Assembly (NCBI GenBank): GCA_035461245.1
Contig: DATHVP010000008.1
Span: forward strand, 12,657 to 76,656
DNA from: SH-MAG3 sp035461245
GTDB taxonomy: Bacteria; Gemmatimonadota; Gemmatimonadetes; Longimicrobiales; RSA9
DNA length: 64,000 nt
Reading direction: 5' to 3'
Part shown: piece after piece, positions 32,170 to 41,237 of the stretch
Layout of the letters: every line of letters begins with the position of its first letter
Position numbering within the stretch: the stretch's first letter is position 1
The notes under the pieces: generated by a model
Seen by the model: the letters and a program-made list of their open reading frames with translations, nothing else
The model's database searches: none
Told to the model about the DNA's origin: nothing
Position numbers and translations under genes: made by a program

Positions 32170-34539
32170 ATGACCCGACGTGCGCTGTACGGCGCCCTCA
32201 CGATTGTTGTGCTGGCCGTAGTCGTCACTACGCTGCTGCTGGCACGGACCTCCGGCGGGGACGACACCGGCGCGCCGCAGGGCGAGGTCGCCCGCGAAGT
32301 ACAGGCGCTGGACCTGGACGACATGCCGGAGCGCGCAGAGGCCTTCCTGGCGACGGACCGGCCGTGGCGAGCGTCCATGGTCATGCGCACATACCTGGAG
32401 CGGGTGTCTGATGCGCTGCCCGAGCACCGTGTGCTGGCCGCCCGTGCGGAAGCCGGCTGGGGCGGCTGGGATCGCGTCGTCGCCCTGCTGCGCGGCGTAC
32501 AGGCCCTGGAGACGTACGACAACGGCATCGGCGGGTACCTCCTCGCCCGCGCCATGGACGAGGCCGGTGACGCGCGGGCAGCCGTTGACGGCTACAACGC
32601 CTTCCTGGCGCTGTCACCACCGGCCGGCGAGATGCAGGCGGAGCGTGCGGCGGCCCGGCTGCGCCTGGCGCTGGCGCTCATGCGCGCAGGTGACCGCGCC
32701 GCCGGCCAGCAGCAGCTGGCAGCCGTCCGCGCCGATGCGCCCGCTGCCGGCGTATGGCTCGACCTGCTGCAGGCTGACGCCCTGGCCGAATCCGGTGACA
32801 CCGCGGCCGTGCGGGCGGCGGTCGCCGCTCATGCGGATGGCATTCCGGGGCTGCATGCGTGGCGCGCCCGCATCCGCGCTGCCAGTCAGGCAGGTGACCA
32901 CGCCCAGGCCCGCGCCCTGGCCAACCGCGCCCGGGCGTGGGCCCGCACGGACGCGACTCGGGCCGAGTTCCTCCTGTCCGCCTCGCAGGAAGCGCTTGCC
33001 ATGCGTGACACGCCCGCCGGACGCGCGGGGTTGCGGTCCGTCATGGAGATGAATGCGGCCGGCCCGGCGGCGCGCGCCGCCGCCACGGAGCTGGTGGCGC
33101 TGGGCGGCCTCACCCCGACGGAAGCGCTGGCGGTGTCCCGCGTCTACCGTGCCCAGGGCCTGCACGAGGAATCCCTCGACGGCTACCGCCGGTGGCTGGC
33201 CGCGGGTCAGGGTACGGCCGCCGAGCGCACTGCCATCCAGCTCGAGTACGCGGACGCGCTGTTCTACGCGCTCCGCTACGATGAAGTCGCGGCCGCCCTC
33301 CAGCCGGTGCGCAGCGAGACCGCGGCCCAGTCGCTGCTGGCCCGTACCGAGGCGCACCTGGGCAACGCGGAGGCCGCGGCCCGCATCTATCTCCGCGTCG
33401 CCGCCGCCAATGCCGGCAACGCCAATGGCGTGCAGGCGCTTTACCTGGCAGCCAGCGCCTGGCACGACGCCAATGAACTTGACCGCGCGGCGGAACTCTA
33501 CCGTCGCGTCATCCGCGAGTATCCCGGACGTTCGCAGATGGGGCTGGCCATGATGCGGCTGGCGGGCATCCATTTCATTCGCGGCGAGCACGCGGCCGCA
33601 CGCGAGTTGTGGGACGACTACCGCCGTCGCTATCCCCGCGGTACGCACGCCGTCGAGGCGACATACTGGGCTGGCCGGGCCCGGGAGGCGGCCGGCGACA
33701 GCGCCGGCGCGGCCGTCCTGTTCAGGGCCGTTCGGGACGCAGACCGCGAGTCCTACCACGCGTTGCGCGCCAGCCAGCGCCTGGGCGTGCCTTTCTGGCC
33801 GCTGCCCATGAGCCCCATGCCCGCTGCCGACGCCGCCGCCGATCGTCGTGTCGCCACGTGGATGCGCGGTATCGACCTGCTTCGCAACGCCGGCTTCCAC
33901 GACGCCGCGTCGGCAGAGGCCGATCGCATCGTGGCCGCGGCCGGCAGTGACCGGGCCACCCGTTACGCACTTGCGGAAGCCCTCGTCGAACGGGGCTACA
34001 GCCAGCGTGCCCTGCGCCTGGGCAATGCGCTGCGCGGCAACCAGCCGCCAGACCGGCGCCTGCTGCAGATCCTCTACCCGTTCCCGTTCCGTACCCTCAT
34101 CAGCGAGGAGGCCCGGGACCGGGGCTTCGACCCGTTCGTCGCCGCCGCACTCATCCGCCAGGAGTCCATGTTCGAGGCGCGCATCACGTCGCCCGCCGGC
34201 GCCCGCGGCCTCATGCAGGTCATGCCGGCCACCGGGCGCACCCTGGCCCAGTCCGCCGGCGTGCACCCGTGGGACGGCGAACTGCTGTACCAGCCGGAGA
34301 TCAATGTGCATCTCGGAACACGCTACGTCGCTCAGCACCTGGAGACGTACGACGGGTCATTGCCGTCCGTGTTCTCCGCCTACAACGCCGGATACCACCG
34401 CGTGGACTGGTGGAAGAACTTCCGCGAATATGAGGACGAGGAACTGTTCACCGAGCGGATCCCGTTCCGCGAGACGCGCGACTACGTCAGGATCCTGACC
34501 CGCAACCTCGCCATCTATCGCGGGCTGTACGGTTCGTGA
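32170..34539 (+). CDS. Soluble-type lytic transglycosylase with TPR-like N-terminal region
   Basis: A 789-residue envelope protein that cleaves peptidoglycan. An N-terminal helix (LYGALTIVVLAVVVTTLLLA) anchors it, a long helical repeat region rich in Ala follows (Slt70-like U/TPR domain), and the last ~150 residues are the SLT domain: catalytic Glu in 'AALIRQESMFEARITSPAGA', then 'GLMQVMPATG' and 'FSAYNAGYHRV'. ATG 32170 is preferred; GTG 32110 and ATG 32134 are possible upstream starts. The stop overlaps the dipeptidase start (GTGA). Confidence 0.9.
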   Translation: MTRRALYGALTIVVLAVVVTTLLLARTSGGDDTGAPQGEVAREVQALDLDDMPERAEAFLATDRPWRASMVMRTYLERVSDALPEHRVLAARAEAGWGGWDRVVALLRGVQALETYDNGIGGYLLARAMDEAGDARAAVDGYNAFLALSPPAGEMQAERAAARLRLALALMRAGDRAAGQQQLAAVRADAPAAGVWLDLLQADALAESGDTAAVRAAVAAHADGIPGLHAWRARIRAASQAGDHAQARALANRARAWARTDATRAEFLLSASQEALAMRDTPAGRAGLRSVMEMNAAGPAARAAATELVALGGLTPTEALAVSRVYRAQGLHEESLDGYRRWLAAGQGTAAERTAIQLEYADALFYALRYDEVAAALQPVRSETAAQSLLARTEAHLGNAEAAARIYLRVAAANAGNANGVQALYLAASAWHDANELDRAAELYRRVIREYPGRSQMGLAMMRLAGIHFIRGEHAAARELWDDYRRRYPRGTHAVEATYWAGRAREAAGDSAGAAVLFRAVRDADRESYHALRASQRLGVPFWPLPMSPMPAADAAADRRVATWMRGIDLLRNAGFHDAASAEADRIVAAAGSDRATRYALAEALVERGYSQRALRLGNALRGNQPPDRRLLQILYPFPFRTLISEEARDRGFDPFVAAALIRQESMFEARITSPAGARGLMQVMPATGRTLAQSAGVHPWDGELLYQPEINVHLGTRYVAQHLETYDGSLPSVFSAYNAGYHRVDWWKNFREYEDEELFTERIPFRETRDYVRILTRNLAIYRGLYGS

Positions 34540-35714
34540 CGGACGGTTCCCCGAAGGATCCCTCCCAAGGGGGCGCCGCGGCGCTGGCGGTCTCACCGGC
34601 GGCGCGCGAACTGCACCGCCGCGCCCTCGTGTGGGACGCCCACATGGATTCCCTCCACCGCGCCCTCGTGGACGACCTGGACCTGAGCCGCCGCTCCGCC
34701 GCCAACGGTGACCTGGACCGCTGGCAGGAGGGCGGCATCGACGTGCAGGTGCTGGCCGTGTGGGTGGACACCATCTACCTGCCGCACCACGCCATGCGGC
34801 GCGCACTCCACCAGGTCGACCTGTGCCACCGCCTGGCGGAGGCGAACCCCCGGCGCATGGCGCTGGCGCGCAGCGCCGCCGACGTGCGGCGCATTACCGA
34901 CGGCGGGCGGCTGGCCGTGCTGCTGGCACTGGAGGGCGGCGCGGTCTTCGGCGACGACCTGGCGCAGCTCCGCACGCTGTACCGCCTGGGCGTCCGGTCC
35001 GTCACGCTCACCCATTCCGCCAGCACTACGTGGGCCGATGCCTCCACGGACGCGCCGCGCTGGCGCGGCCTCAACGACTTCGGCCGGGACGTCATCCGCG
35101 AGATGAACCGGCTCGGCATCGTCGTCGACGTGACGCACGTCTCCGATGACACCGTGCTCGACGTGCTCGAGGTGAGCCGCGCGCCCATCATCGCGTCCCA
35201 CTCCAACGCCCGCGCCCTGTGCGACCACCCGCGCAACCTGAGTGACACACTCATCCGCGATATCGCCGCCACCGGTGGCGTCATCGGCGTCAACTTCTAT
35301 CCGCCCTTCCTCGACGAGAGCGCCCGTGACGCCATGACCGGCGGAGCCGGCGACCTCCTCCGGTTCCTGAACGAACCCGTGGACGTTGTGCCGGCGCGGC
35401 TGGACGAAGTCGCCGTCCAGCGGAGCAGGGCCTTTCAGGCCGTCACGGACATCCCATCCGTCCCCCTGGGCCGGCTACTGGACCACATCGATCATATCGT
35501 GGCTGTGGCCGGCGTCGAGCACGTGGGGCTCGGCAGCGACATGGACGGCATCAACGCCTTCCCCCAGGGCCTGGAGTCCGCTGCGGACTTTCCCCGCATC
35601 ACCGAGGGGCTGCTGCGACGGGGCTACACGGAGGACGGGATCCTGGCCATCCTGGGCGGCAACTTCATGCGCGTGCTGGAACAGGTACAGGATTCCGCCG
35701 TCACCGCCGCCTGA
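34536..35714 (+). CDS. Membrane dipeptidase family (peptidase M19)
   Basis: A 392-residue zinc dipeptidase. The metal ligands of the family are seen: HxD in 'WDAHMDS', Glu in 'LALEGGAVF', His in 'VDVTHVSDD' and 'IASHSNARA', and Asp in 'GLGSDMDG'. The family splits dipeptides. It starts at GTG 34536, coupled to the transglycosylase gene, which hints at use of cell-wall peptides. The 3' end overlaps the convergent rlmA-like gene by 14 bases. Confidence 0.92.
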   Translation: MTDGSPKDPSQGGAAALAVSPAARELHRRALVWDAHMDSLHRALVDDLDLSRRSAANGDLDRWQEGGIDVQVLAVWVDTIYLPHHAMRRALHQVDLCHRLAEANPRRMALARSAADVRRITDGGRLAVLLALEGGAVFGDDLAQLRTLYRLGVRSVTLTHSASTTWADASTDAPRWRGLNDFGRDVIREMNRLGIVVDVTHVSDDTVLDVLEVSRAPIIASHSNARALCDHPRNLSDTLIRDIAATGGVIGVNFYPPFLDESARDAMTGGAGDLLRFLNEPVDVVPARLDEVAVQRSRAFQAVTDIPSVPLGRLLDHIDHIVAVAGVEHVGLGSDMDGINAFPQGLESAADFPRITEGLLRRGYTEDGILAILGGNFMRVLEQVQDSAVTAA

Positions 35715-36651
35715 ACGAGAGTACGTCAAAGGCGGCTGTTACCTCCAGATCACCCGGCGGGCGTGCCCCGGCTACCGCGCCATGGAATGCGCCGGGCGTC
35801 ATCGCCAGCAGGTTGGCGACGTCGTCACCGCTCAACTCCACGGCGTATTCCAGAGGCGTGGCGTCGGTCAGGTCGAAGGCGCCGGCAAACATGGCCTCGA
35901 CGCCGGCCCGCTTGTCCGTCGCCATGCCGATGGGCAGCAGGTCCGCCATCTCGCCAAGGTGCCGCTCCCGCGGTATCACCACCAGCAGCAGGCCGCCCGG
36001 CCGGACCAGCCGCGCGAACTCCGATGCGCTGCGCGGCGCAAACACGTTCAGCAGTACGTCCACCGCACTGTCAGCCAGGCAGATGCCATGGGTGATGTCG
36101 TTCAGGAACAGTGTGGCGCCCGGGCAGCGGCGGGCCGCCGCGCGCAGTGCCGGCGGCGAGATGTCGCAACCGTAACCCTGCACGCCGACATCCACGCCTG
36201 CGGCGCGTGCGTCGCCGCCATCGCTATCACCCTCACTCACGCGGTCCAGCACTGCGGCGAGGTAGTAGCCGTCGCCGCAGGCGGCATCCAGCACCACCGA
36301 CTGCGCCGAACCGGGCGGCGTCCGGAGGTGAACCAGCACGCGTTCCGCCAATGCGTCCCGCAGTGGATGGTAATGACCAGAATCCAGGAACCGGCCGCGG
36401 GCGGCGATCATGTCGCTGGTGTCGCCAGTGCGGCCCGACCGCCCGTGTCCATGGGGCAGAAGATCCACGTAGCCGTGCCGGTTCAGGTCGAAGCTGTGCC
36501 GACGCGCACATCCGTAGCCGCCGGGCCGGCGCTGCAGCACGTCGCGGCACACGGGACAGGTCAGTAGTCCGGCGGGGCGCGAACACCGCGCCTCGGCCGG
36601 CGGACCAGCCCCGGCCGGCGGACCAGCCCCCGGTTGTCGGTTACGGCTCAT
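35701..36651 (-). CDS. rlmA: rRNA (guanine-N1)-methyltransferase, RlmA family
   Basis: A 316-residue protein with the N-terminal zinc finger (CPVCRDVLQRRPGGYGCARRH, in part) followed by 'SFDLNRHGYVDLLPHG' and a SAM-binding fold (VVLDAACGDGYYLAAVL). The family methylates a guanine in 23S rRNA helix 35. The N-terminal ~25 residues (GAGPPAGAGPPA) are encoded by a repetitive DNA element that recurs inverted in the upstream gap, so this part is probably not original to the family. The start at 36651 is the best ATG. Confidence 0.85.
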   Translation of the reverse strand: MSRNRQPGAGPPAGAGPPAEARCSRPAGLLTCPVCRDVLQRRPGGYGCARRHSFDLNRHGYVDLLPHGHGRSGRTGDTSDMIAARGRFLDSGHYHPLRDALAERVLVHLRTPPGSAQSVVLDAACGDGYYLAAVLDRVSEGDSDGGDARAAGVDVGVQGYGCDISPPALRAAARRCPGATLFLNDITHGICLADSAVDVLLNVFAPRSASEFARLVRPGGLLLVVIPRERHLGEMADLLPIGMATDKRAGVEAMFAGAFDLTDATPLEYAVELSGDDVANLLAMTPGAFHGAVAGARPPGDLEVTAAFDVLSFRRR

Positions 36652-36825
36652 CCGATCATCTACTTTCCACAATTCTCCGGCGGAATTGCCGGCGATCGAA
36701 TGGGTCTCTGCGCCAACTGAACCAGGATGGCGCGCTCCAGGCCGCGTGCGGATCCAAAGGTAGGGCCGGATCCCGGGCGATTCCATGTCTGGACGTGGCG
36801 AAACCGACAACCGGGCGCTGGTCCG
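36619..36825. repeat. 24-bp inverted repeat flanking the rlmA start
   Basis: Bases 36619-36642 and 36802-36825 are inverted copies of one another with 23 of 24 matches (AACCGACAACCGGG-type core), 159 bases apart. The first copy lies inside the 5' end of rlmA, the second in the 289-base gap upstream. The rest of the gap (36652-36940) shows no gene. Confidence 0.8.
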
Positions 36826-36858
36826 CTGCTGGGGCGCTGGTCCGCTGCTGGGGCGCTG
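36813..36858 (+). repeat. 19-bp tandem repeat, two copies and a partial third
   Basis: The unit GGGCGCTGGTCCGCTGCTG occurs at 36813-36831 and 36832-36850, with a partial third copy from 36851. Its GCTGGTCC core recurs, inverted, twice within the rlmA 5' end (GGACCAGC at about 36602 and 36620), so the same short element has multiplied on both sides of the promoter. Confidence 0.85.
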
Positions 36859-36940
36859 CTGGTCCGCCGGCCACCGTCAGTTGCCAGAAACACTGCAATT
36901 CCGGTACTTTCGGTCATTGTCCCGCCGAATGGAGTAGTCA

Positions 36941-37834
36941 ATGATCAGGATCCTGGCCACGTCATTCCTTACGTCGTTCCTCCTGTTCTCCGCAGCGCCC
37001 ATGGATGCCACAGCACAGGCTCACGACCATAGTGATCACCAGGTGATCCTCATCACCGGCTCCACCGACGGGCTGGGCAGGGAAGTGGCCGTTCGCCTGG
37101 CCGCCGACGGTCATCACATCATCGTCCACGGCCGTAACCGGGAGCGAGGCGAGGCGGTGGTCGGGGAGATCGAGGCGGCGGGCGGCAGTGCCGCATTCTA
37201 TGCAGCAGACCTGGCCTCCCTCGAAGAGGTACGCGCCTTTGCCGGGCGCGTACTCGACGACTATGACCGCCTCGACGTCCTGGTCAATAACGCCGGCATC
37301 TGGCTCTCCGGCGACAATGAGCGCCGCCTGAGCCAGGACGGCCACGAGCTTCAGTTCGCCGTGAACTACCTCTCGAGCTACCTGCTGACCCGGATGCTGC
37401 TGCCGCTGCTGCACGAGAGCACGCCCGCGCGCATCGTCAACGTGGCGTCCGCTGCCCAGACCCCTATCAACTTCGATGACGTGATGATGGAGGAGGGGTA
37501 CACGGGCGGCCGGGGCTACGGCCAGAGCAAGCTCGCGCAGATCCTCTTCACCTTCGACCTTGCCGAGGAACTCGTGGGCACGGGCATTACGGTTAACGCG
37601 CTGCATCCGTCCACGCTGATGGACACGCAGATGGTGCGGGACGCCGGCGTCGCTCCTCGCAGCAGTGTGGACCAGGGCGCCCGCGCCCTGCTCCAGCTCA
37701 TCACCGGCCAGGACATGGGGACCGGTCGGTACTTCAACGTGATGGAACCGGCACGGGCCAATGCCCAGGCGTATGATGCCGACGCCCGCGCCCGCCTCCG
37801 TCGCCTGAGCGATGAACTGACAGGCTTGCAGTGA
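36941..37834 (+). CDS. Short-chain dehydrogenase/reductase with apparent export signal
   Basis: A 297-residue SDR: dinucleotide motif TGSTDGLG, NNAG, and catalytic YGQSK. Unusually, the first ~27 residues (MIRILATSFLTSFLLFSAAP ... ATAQA) look like a cleavable signal peptide, followed by a His/Asp linker, so the protein may act in the periplasm or be membrane-bound. The overall pattern resembles retinol-dehydrogenase-like SDRs. The start has a ggag site 7 bases upstream. Confidence 0.88.
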   Translation: MIRILATSFLTSFLLFSAAPMDATAQAHDHSDHQVILITGSTDGLGREVAVRLAADGHHIIVHGRNRERGEAVVGEIEAAGGSAAFYAADLASLEEVRAFAGRVLDDYDRLDVLVNNAGIWLSGDNERRLSQDGHELQFAVNYLSSYLLTRMLLPLLHESTPARIVNVASAAQTPINFDDVMMEEGYTGGRGYGQSKLAQILFTFDLAEELVGTGITVNALHPSTLMDTQMVRDAGVAPRSSVDQGARALLQLITGQDMGTGRYFNVMEPARANAQAYDADARARLRRLSDELTGLQ

Positions 37835-37892
37835 GCCGGCAGGCAGGCTGAACGGAACCGCCGACACTTCACACGATACCGCAGGAGCGCAA

Positions 37893-39797
37893 ATGTCCGT
37901 CCTGGTATTGCTTGCTGCCAGCTTCCTGGCCGCCACCGACACCACCGCCTGGACGGTGCTGAACCACGGGCGCCCCGCCGGCGAAATGACGGTGGCCCAG
38001 GGCGGCCGAGACGTCGTCGTCACATACCAGCACATCGACCGCAACCGCGGCCGCTGGCTGCACCACACGTACACCCTTGACGGCGATGTGCTGCTGAGGT
38101 TCGAGGCCCGGGACATGGGCCGGGACCTGGTGCCCGGCGAAGTCGGGACGTACGTGGAAGTGGCGGGTGACTCCGTGATCCAGCAGACTGGGCAGCGCCG
38201 CATGGCACGTCCCGTCGTGCCCGGCATGCTGGTGGCGGCGCCCGGTGCCTCGCCCTGGGAGCACGCCCGCGTTGCCCGCCTCGCCCTGCAGCGGCCTAAC
38301 GGTGCAGCCCGCCTGTCGGAGACATCGGATGTCTACGCTACGGTCGTGGGCGACGTCGACGTCCCTACCAGCCGGGGCACCGAGCGCGTCCGGCTCGTCC
38401 ACATGCGCGGCATGGGTGGCGCCGGCACCGCAGTGTGGCTCGATGCCGACGATCAGCTCTTCGCCAGCGAGGTGGGCTGGTTCATCACGGTCCGCCGGGG
38501 CGCCGAGGAGGCACTGCCCGCGCTGCGCGCTGTCGAACTCGACTTCCGCGAGCGGCAGGCCGACCAGCTCGCCGCGGCCATGATGCAGCCGTTGCACGAT
38601 GCCCTGGTCATCCGCAACGCCAACCTGTTCGACAGCGAAACCGGCACCATGCGCCCGGGCACTAGCGTTCTCATTCGCGGCGAGCGCATAGCCGAGGTCG
38701 GGCCGGACGCCGAGGTAAATGTGCCGGCCGGCGCCACGGTCATCGACGCTGCCGGCCGCACGGTCATGCCCGGGATGTGGGAAATGCACGGCCATCTCAT
38801 GCACACTGGCCAGCTCGGTCCGGCCGTGCAGCAGCTCGCCCGCGGCATCACCACGGTGCGCGACCTGGCCGCCGACACCGACGTCGCCGTCCGGCATCGG
38901 GACCGGGCGAACGCACACGCCATCGTTGCGCCGCGACTGATCCTGGGCGGCTTCATCGAGGGCCCCGGCGACTGGGCCGGCCCCAGTGACGCCCTCGCCC
39001 GCACCGAGGCCGAAGCCCGGCAGTGGGTGGCACTCTACGACTCCCTGGGCTACCGCCAGGTCAAACTGTACAACCTCGTGCATCCGGATCTCGTCCCTGC
39101 CATCGCCGAGGAGACGCGCCGCAGGGGCATGATCCTGTCCGGGCATGTGCCACGGGGGCTCACCACGCACGCCGCCATCAGGCTCGGCTTCGACGAGATC
39201 AACCACGCCGCGTTCCTGTTCTCCACCTTCTTCCAGGACTCACTGTACGTGCCGGAGATGAGGCCGTACTCCGGCGTCGCTGCCATCGTCGCTCCCGGCT
39301 TCGACGTGGAAGGCGACGACATGACCGGACTCATCCGCCTCATGCAGGAGCACGGCACCGTGGTGGACGGCACGTTCAACCTGTGGATGGGTGGCCGCGC
39401 ACTGCTTGACGGCCGCGAGGACGCCGGTGCCCGGGCATACTCCCGGCTAATCCGGCGCCTGCATGACGCCGGCATCACCCTCGTGCCCGGCACCGACAAC
39501 ATTACCAGCAGCAGCTACGTCACCGAGCTCGAACTCTATGAGCATGCCGGCATCCCCGCGCCCACCGTGCTCCAGATGGCCACCCTCGGTTCCGCCCGCG
39601 TCATGGGCGAGGATGCTGATTACGGCAGCATCACGCCTGGCAGGGTGGCGGACATCATCATCGTCGATGGGGAGCCCGCACGCCGGATCGCTGACCTGAA
39701 CAACGTCCGGCAGGTCATCCGGGCAGGACGTGTCTACCACAGTGAGGCGCTGCGGACTGCACTGGACGAGGCCAGCCGCGTATCGGTCACTCGCTGA
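37893..39797 (+). CDS. Exported amidohydrolase-family protein
   Basis: A 634-residue protein. The first ~220 residues form an extra N-terminal domain after a short hydrophobic start; the rest is an imidazolonepropionase/prolidase-like amidohydrolase: HGH in 'MWEMHGHLMH', Lys in 'RQVKLYN', His in 'LSGHVPRG' and 'EINHAAF', Asp in 'VPGTDNI', and the C-terminal 'GRVADIIIVDGEP'. These give a binuclear metal site. Substrate unknown; such proteins in this kind of genome are often secreted peptidases or lactonases. It follows the SDR by 58 bases. Confidence 0.88.
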   Translation: MSVLVLLAASFLAATDTTAWTVLNHGRPAGEMTVAQGGRDVVVTYQHIDRNRGRWLHHTYTLDGDVLLRFEARDMGRDLVPGEVGTYVEVAGDSVIQQTGQRRMARPVVPGMLVAAPGASPWEHARVARLALQRPNGAARLSETSDVYATVVGDVDVPTSRGTERVRLVHMRGMGGAGTAVWLDADDQLFASEVGWFITVRRGAEEALPALRAVELDFRERQADQLAAAMMQPLHDALVIRNANLFDSETGTMRPGTSVLIRGERIAEVGPDAEVNVPAGATVIDAAGRTVMPGMWEMHGHLMHTGQLGPAVQQLARGITTVRDLAADTDVAVRHRDRANAHAIVAPRLILGGFIEGPGDWAGPSDALARTEAEARQWVALYDSLGYRQVKLYNLVHPDLVPAIAEETRRRGMILSGHVPRGLTTHAAIRLGFDEINHAAFLFSTFFQDSLYVPEMRPYSGVAAIVAPGFDVEGDDMTGLIRLMQEHGTVVDGTFNLWMGGRALLDGREDAGARAYSRLIRRLHDAGITLVPGTDNITSSSYVTELELYEHAGIPAPTVLQMATLGSARVMGEDADYGSITPGRVADIIIVDGEPARRIADLNNVRQVIRAGRVYHSEALRTALDEASRVSVTR

Positions 39798-39920
39798 CGA
39801 CGGACAGCTGCCCATCGGGCAGGCGTCCCTTCTGGCGTCACCGATACCGTGCCGCGCGCGGGAACACGCCTTGCAACCCGGGGATTCAGTCGGTAACGAG
39901 ACCCCCACCCGAGAGCAAGC

Positions 39921-41237
39921 ATGGCGACGGTAGTACGGCAGGACCCGGCGGCGGACAACCTGACGGCGCGATACGACCGTGTGCGTGAACTCAGCGAGCA
40001 GCTGTGCGAGCCGCTGGCGACGGAGGACTACGTCGTCCAGTCGATGGAAGACGTCAGCCCGACCAAGTGGCACCTGGCCCATACCAGCTGGTTCTACGAG
40101 ACATTCATCCTCAAGCCTCATCTGCCCGGCTACCGTGAGTTGAACCCGGCGTACGCCTACCTGTTCAACTCGTACTACATGCAGGCCGGCGAGCGGCACT
40201 GTCGGGCCCAGCGAGGTTACATCTCCCGGCCCACGGTGGCAGAGGTATTCCAGTATCGTCACCATGTGGATGAAGCGATGCGCTCGCTCCTGGGTGGTGC
40301 CGCGGTTGCCGGGCCAGGTGGCAATGCGGCTGGGGAGGGCGTCGCCGCTGACCCGGCCGCCGTGGCGCGCCTGTTGGAAATCGGGCTCAACCACGAACAG
40401 CAGCACCAGGAACTCATGCTCACGGACATCAAGCACGTCTTCTCCGTGAACCCCCTGCGTCCGGCATACCGCACGGCGACCGGCAGCCCGGAGGCGTCGC
40501 CGCAAACGCCCGCCCTTGAGTGGGCGGACTTCGAGGGCGGCCTGTGCGAGATCGGCCACGATGGCGCGGGGTTCTCCTACGACAACGAGTCGCCCCGGCA
40601 CCGGGTGTGGCTGGAGCCGTTCCAGCTGGCCAACCGCCTGGTGACTGCGGGCGAATACATGGAATTCATGGCGGACGGTGGCTATCAGCGCCCGGAGCTG
40701 TGGCTGTCCATGGGATGGGCGACGCTGCAGGAGCAGGACTGGTCGGAGCCGTTCTACTGGGAGCAGCGCGACGGTGCATGGATGCATTATACGCTGGCGG
40801 GCATGCGTCCCGTGGATCCCGCCGAGCCCATCTGCCACCTGAGCTACTTCGAGGCCGACGCGTTCGCTCGCTGGGCCGGCGCGCGCCTGCCAACGGAGCC
40901 CGAGTGGGAAGTTGCGGCGGCGACCGTGCCCGTGCGCGGCAACTTCGTGGAGGACGGTGTACTGCATCCCGCACCGGCGTCCTCCGCCGGCGGCCTGCAG
41001 CAGATTTTCGGCGATGTCTGGGAGTGGACCAGCAGTCAGTACACGCCGTACCCCGGCTACACGCCACCGCCCGGCGCGCTGGGCGAGTACAATGGCAAGT
41101 TCATGTGCAACCAGTTCGTGCTGCGCGGCGGCTCGTGCGCGACGTCGCAGACGCACATCAGGGCGACGTACCGCAACTTCTTCCCGCCGGACGCCACGTG
41201 GCAGTTCAGCGGGCTGCGCCTGGCGCGCGGCGCGTGA
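39921..41237 (+). CDS. egtB: Ergothioneine biosynthesis protein EgtB
   Basis: A 438-residue non-haem-iron sulfoxide synthase. The N-terminal DinB-like domain carries the iron-binding H-x3-H-x-E (NHEQQHQE) and an earlier 'KWHLAHTSWF'; the C-terminal half is the FGE-sulfatase domain ('GGLCEIGHDGAGFSYDNESP', 'VWEWTSSQYTPYPGY', 'VLRGGSCAT'). It joins trimethylhistidine with cysteine or gamma-glutamylcysteine. It is coupled by GTGA to egtD. No egtC or egtE is present in the window. Confidence 0.95.
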   Translation: MATVVRQDPAADNLTARYDRVRELSEQLCEPLATEDYVVQSMEDVSPTKWHLAHTSWFYETFILKPHLPGYRELNPAYAYLFNSYYMQAGERHCRAQRGYISRPTVAEVFQYRHHVDEAMRSLLGGAAVAGPGGNAAGEGVAADPAAVARLLEIGLNHEQQHQELMLTDIKHVFSVNPLRPAYRTATGSPEASPQTPALEWADFEGGLCEIGHDGAGFSYDNESPRHRVWLEPFQLANRLVTAGEYMEFMADGGYQRPELWLSMGWATLQEQDWSEPFYWEQRDGAWMHYTLAGMRPVDPAEPICHLSYFEADAFARWAGARLPTEPEWEVAAATVPVRGNFVEDGVLHPAPASSAGGLQQIFGDVWEWTSSQYTPYPGYTPPPGALGEYNGKFMCNQFVLRGGSCATSQTHIRATYRNFFPPDATWQFSGLRLARGA

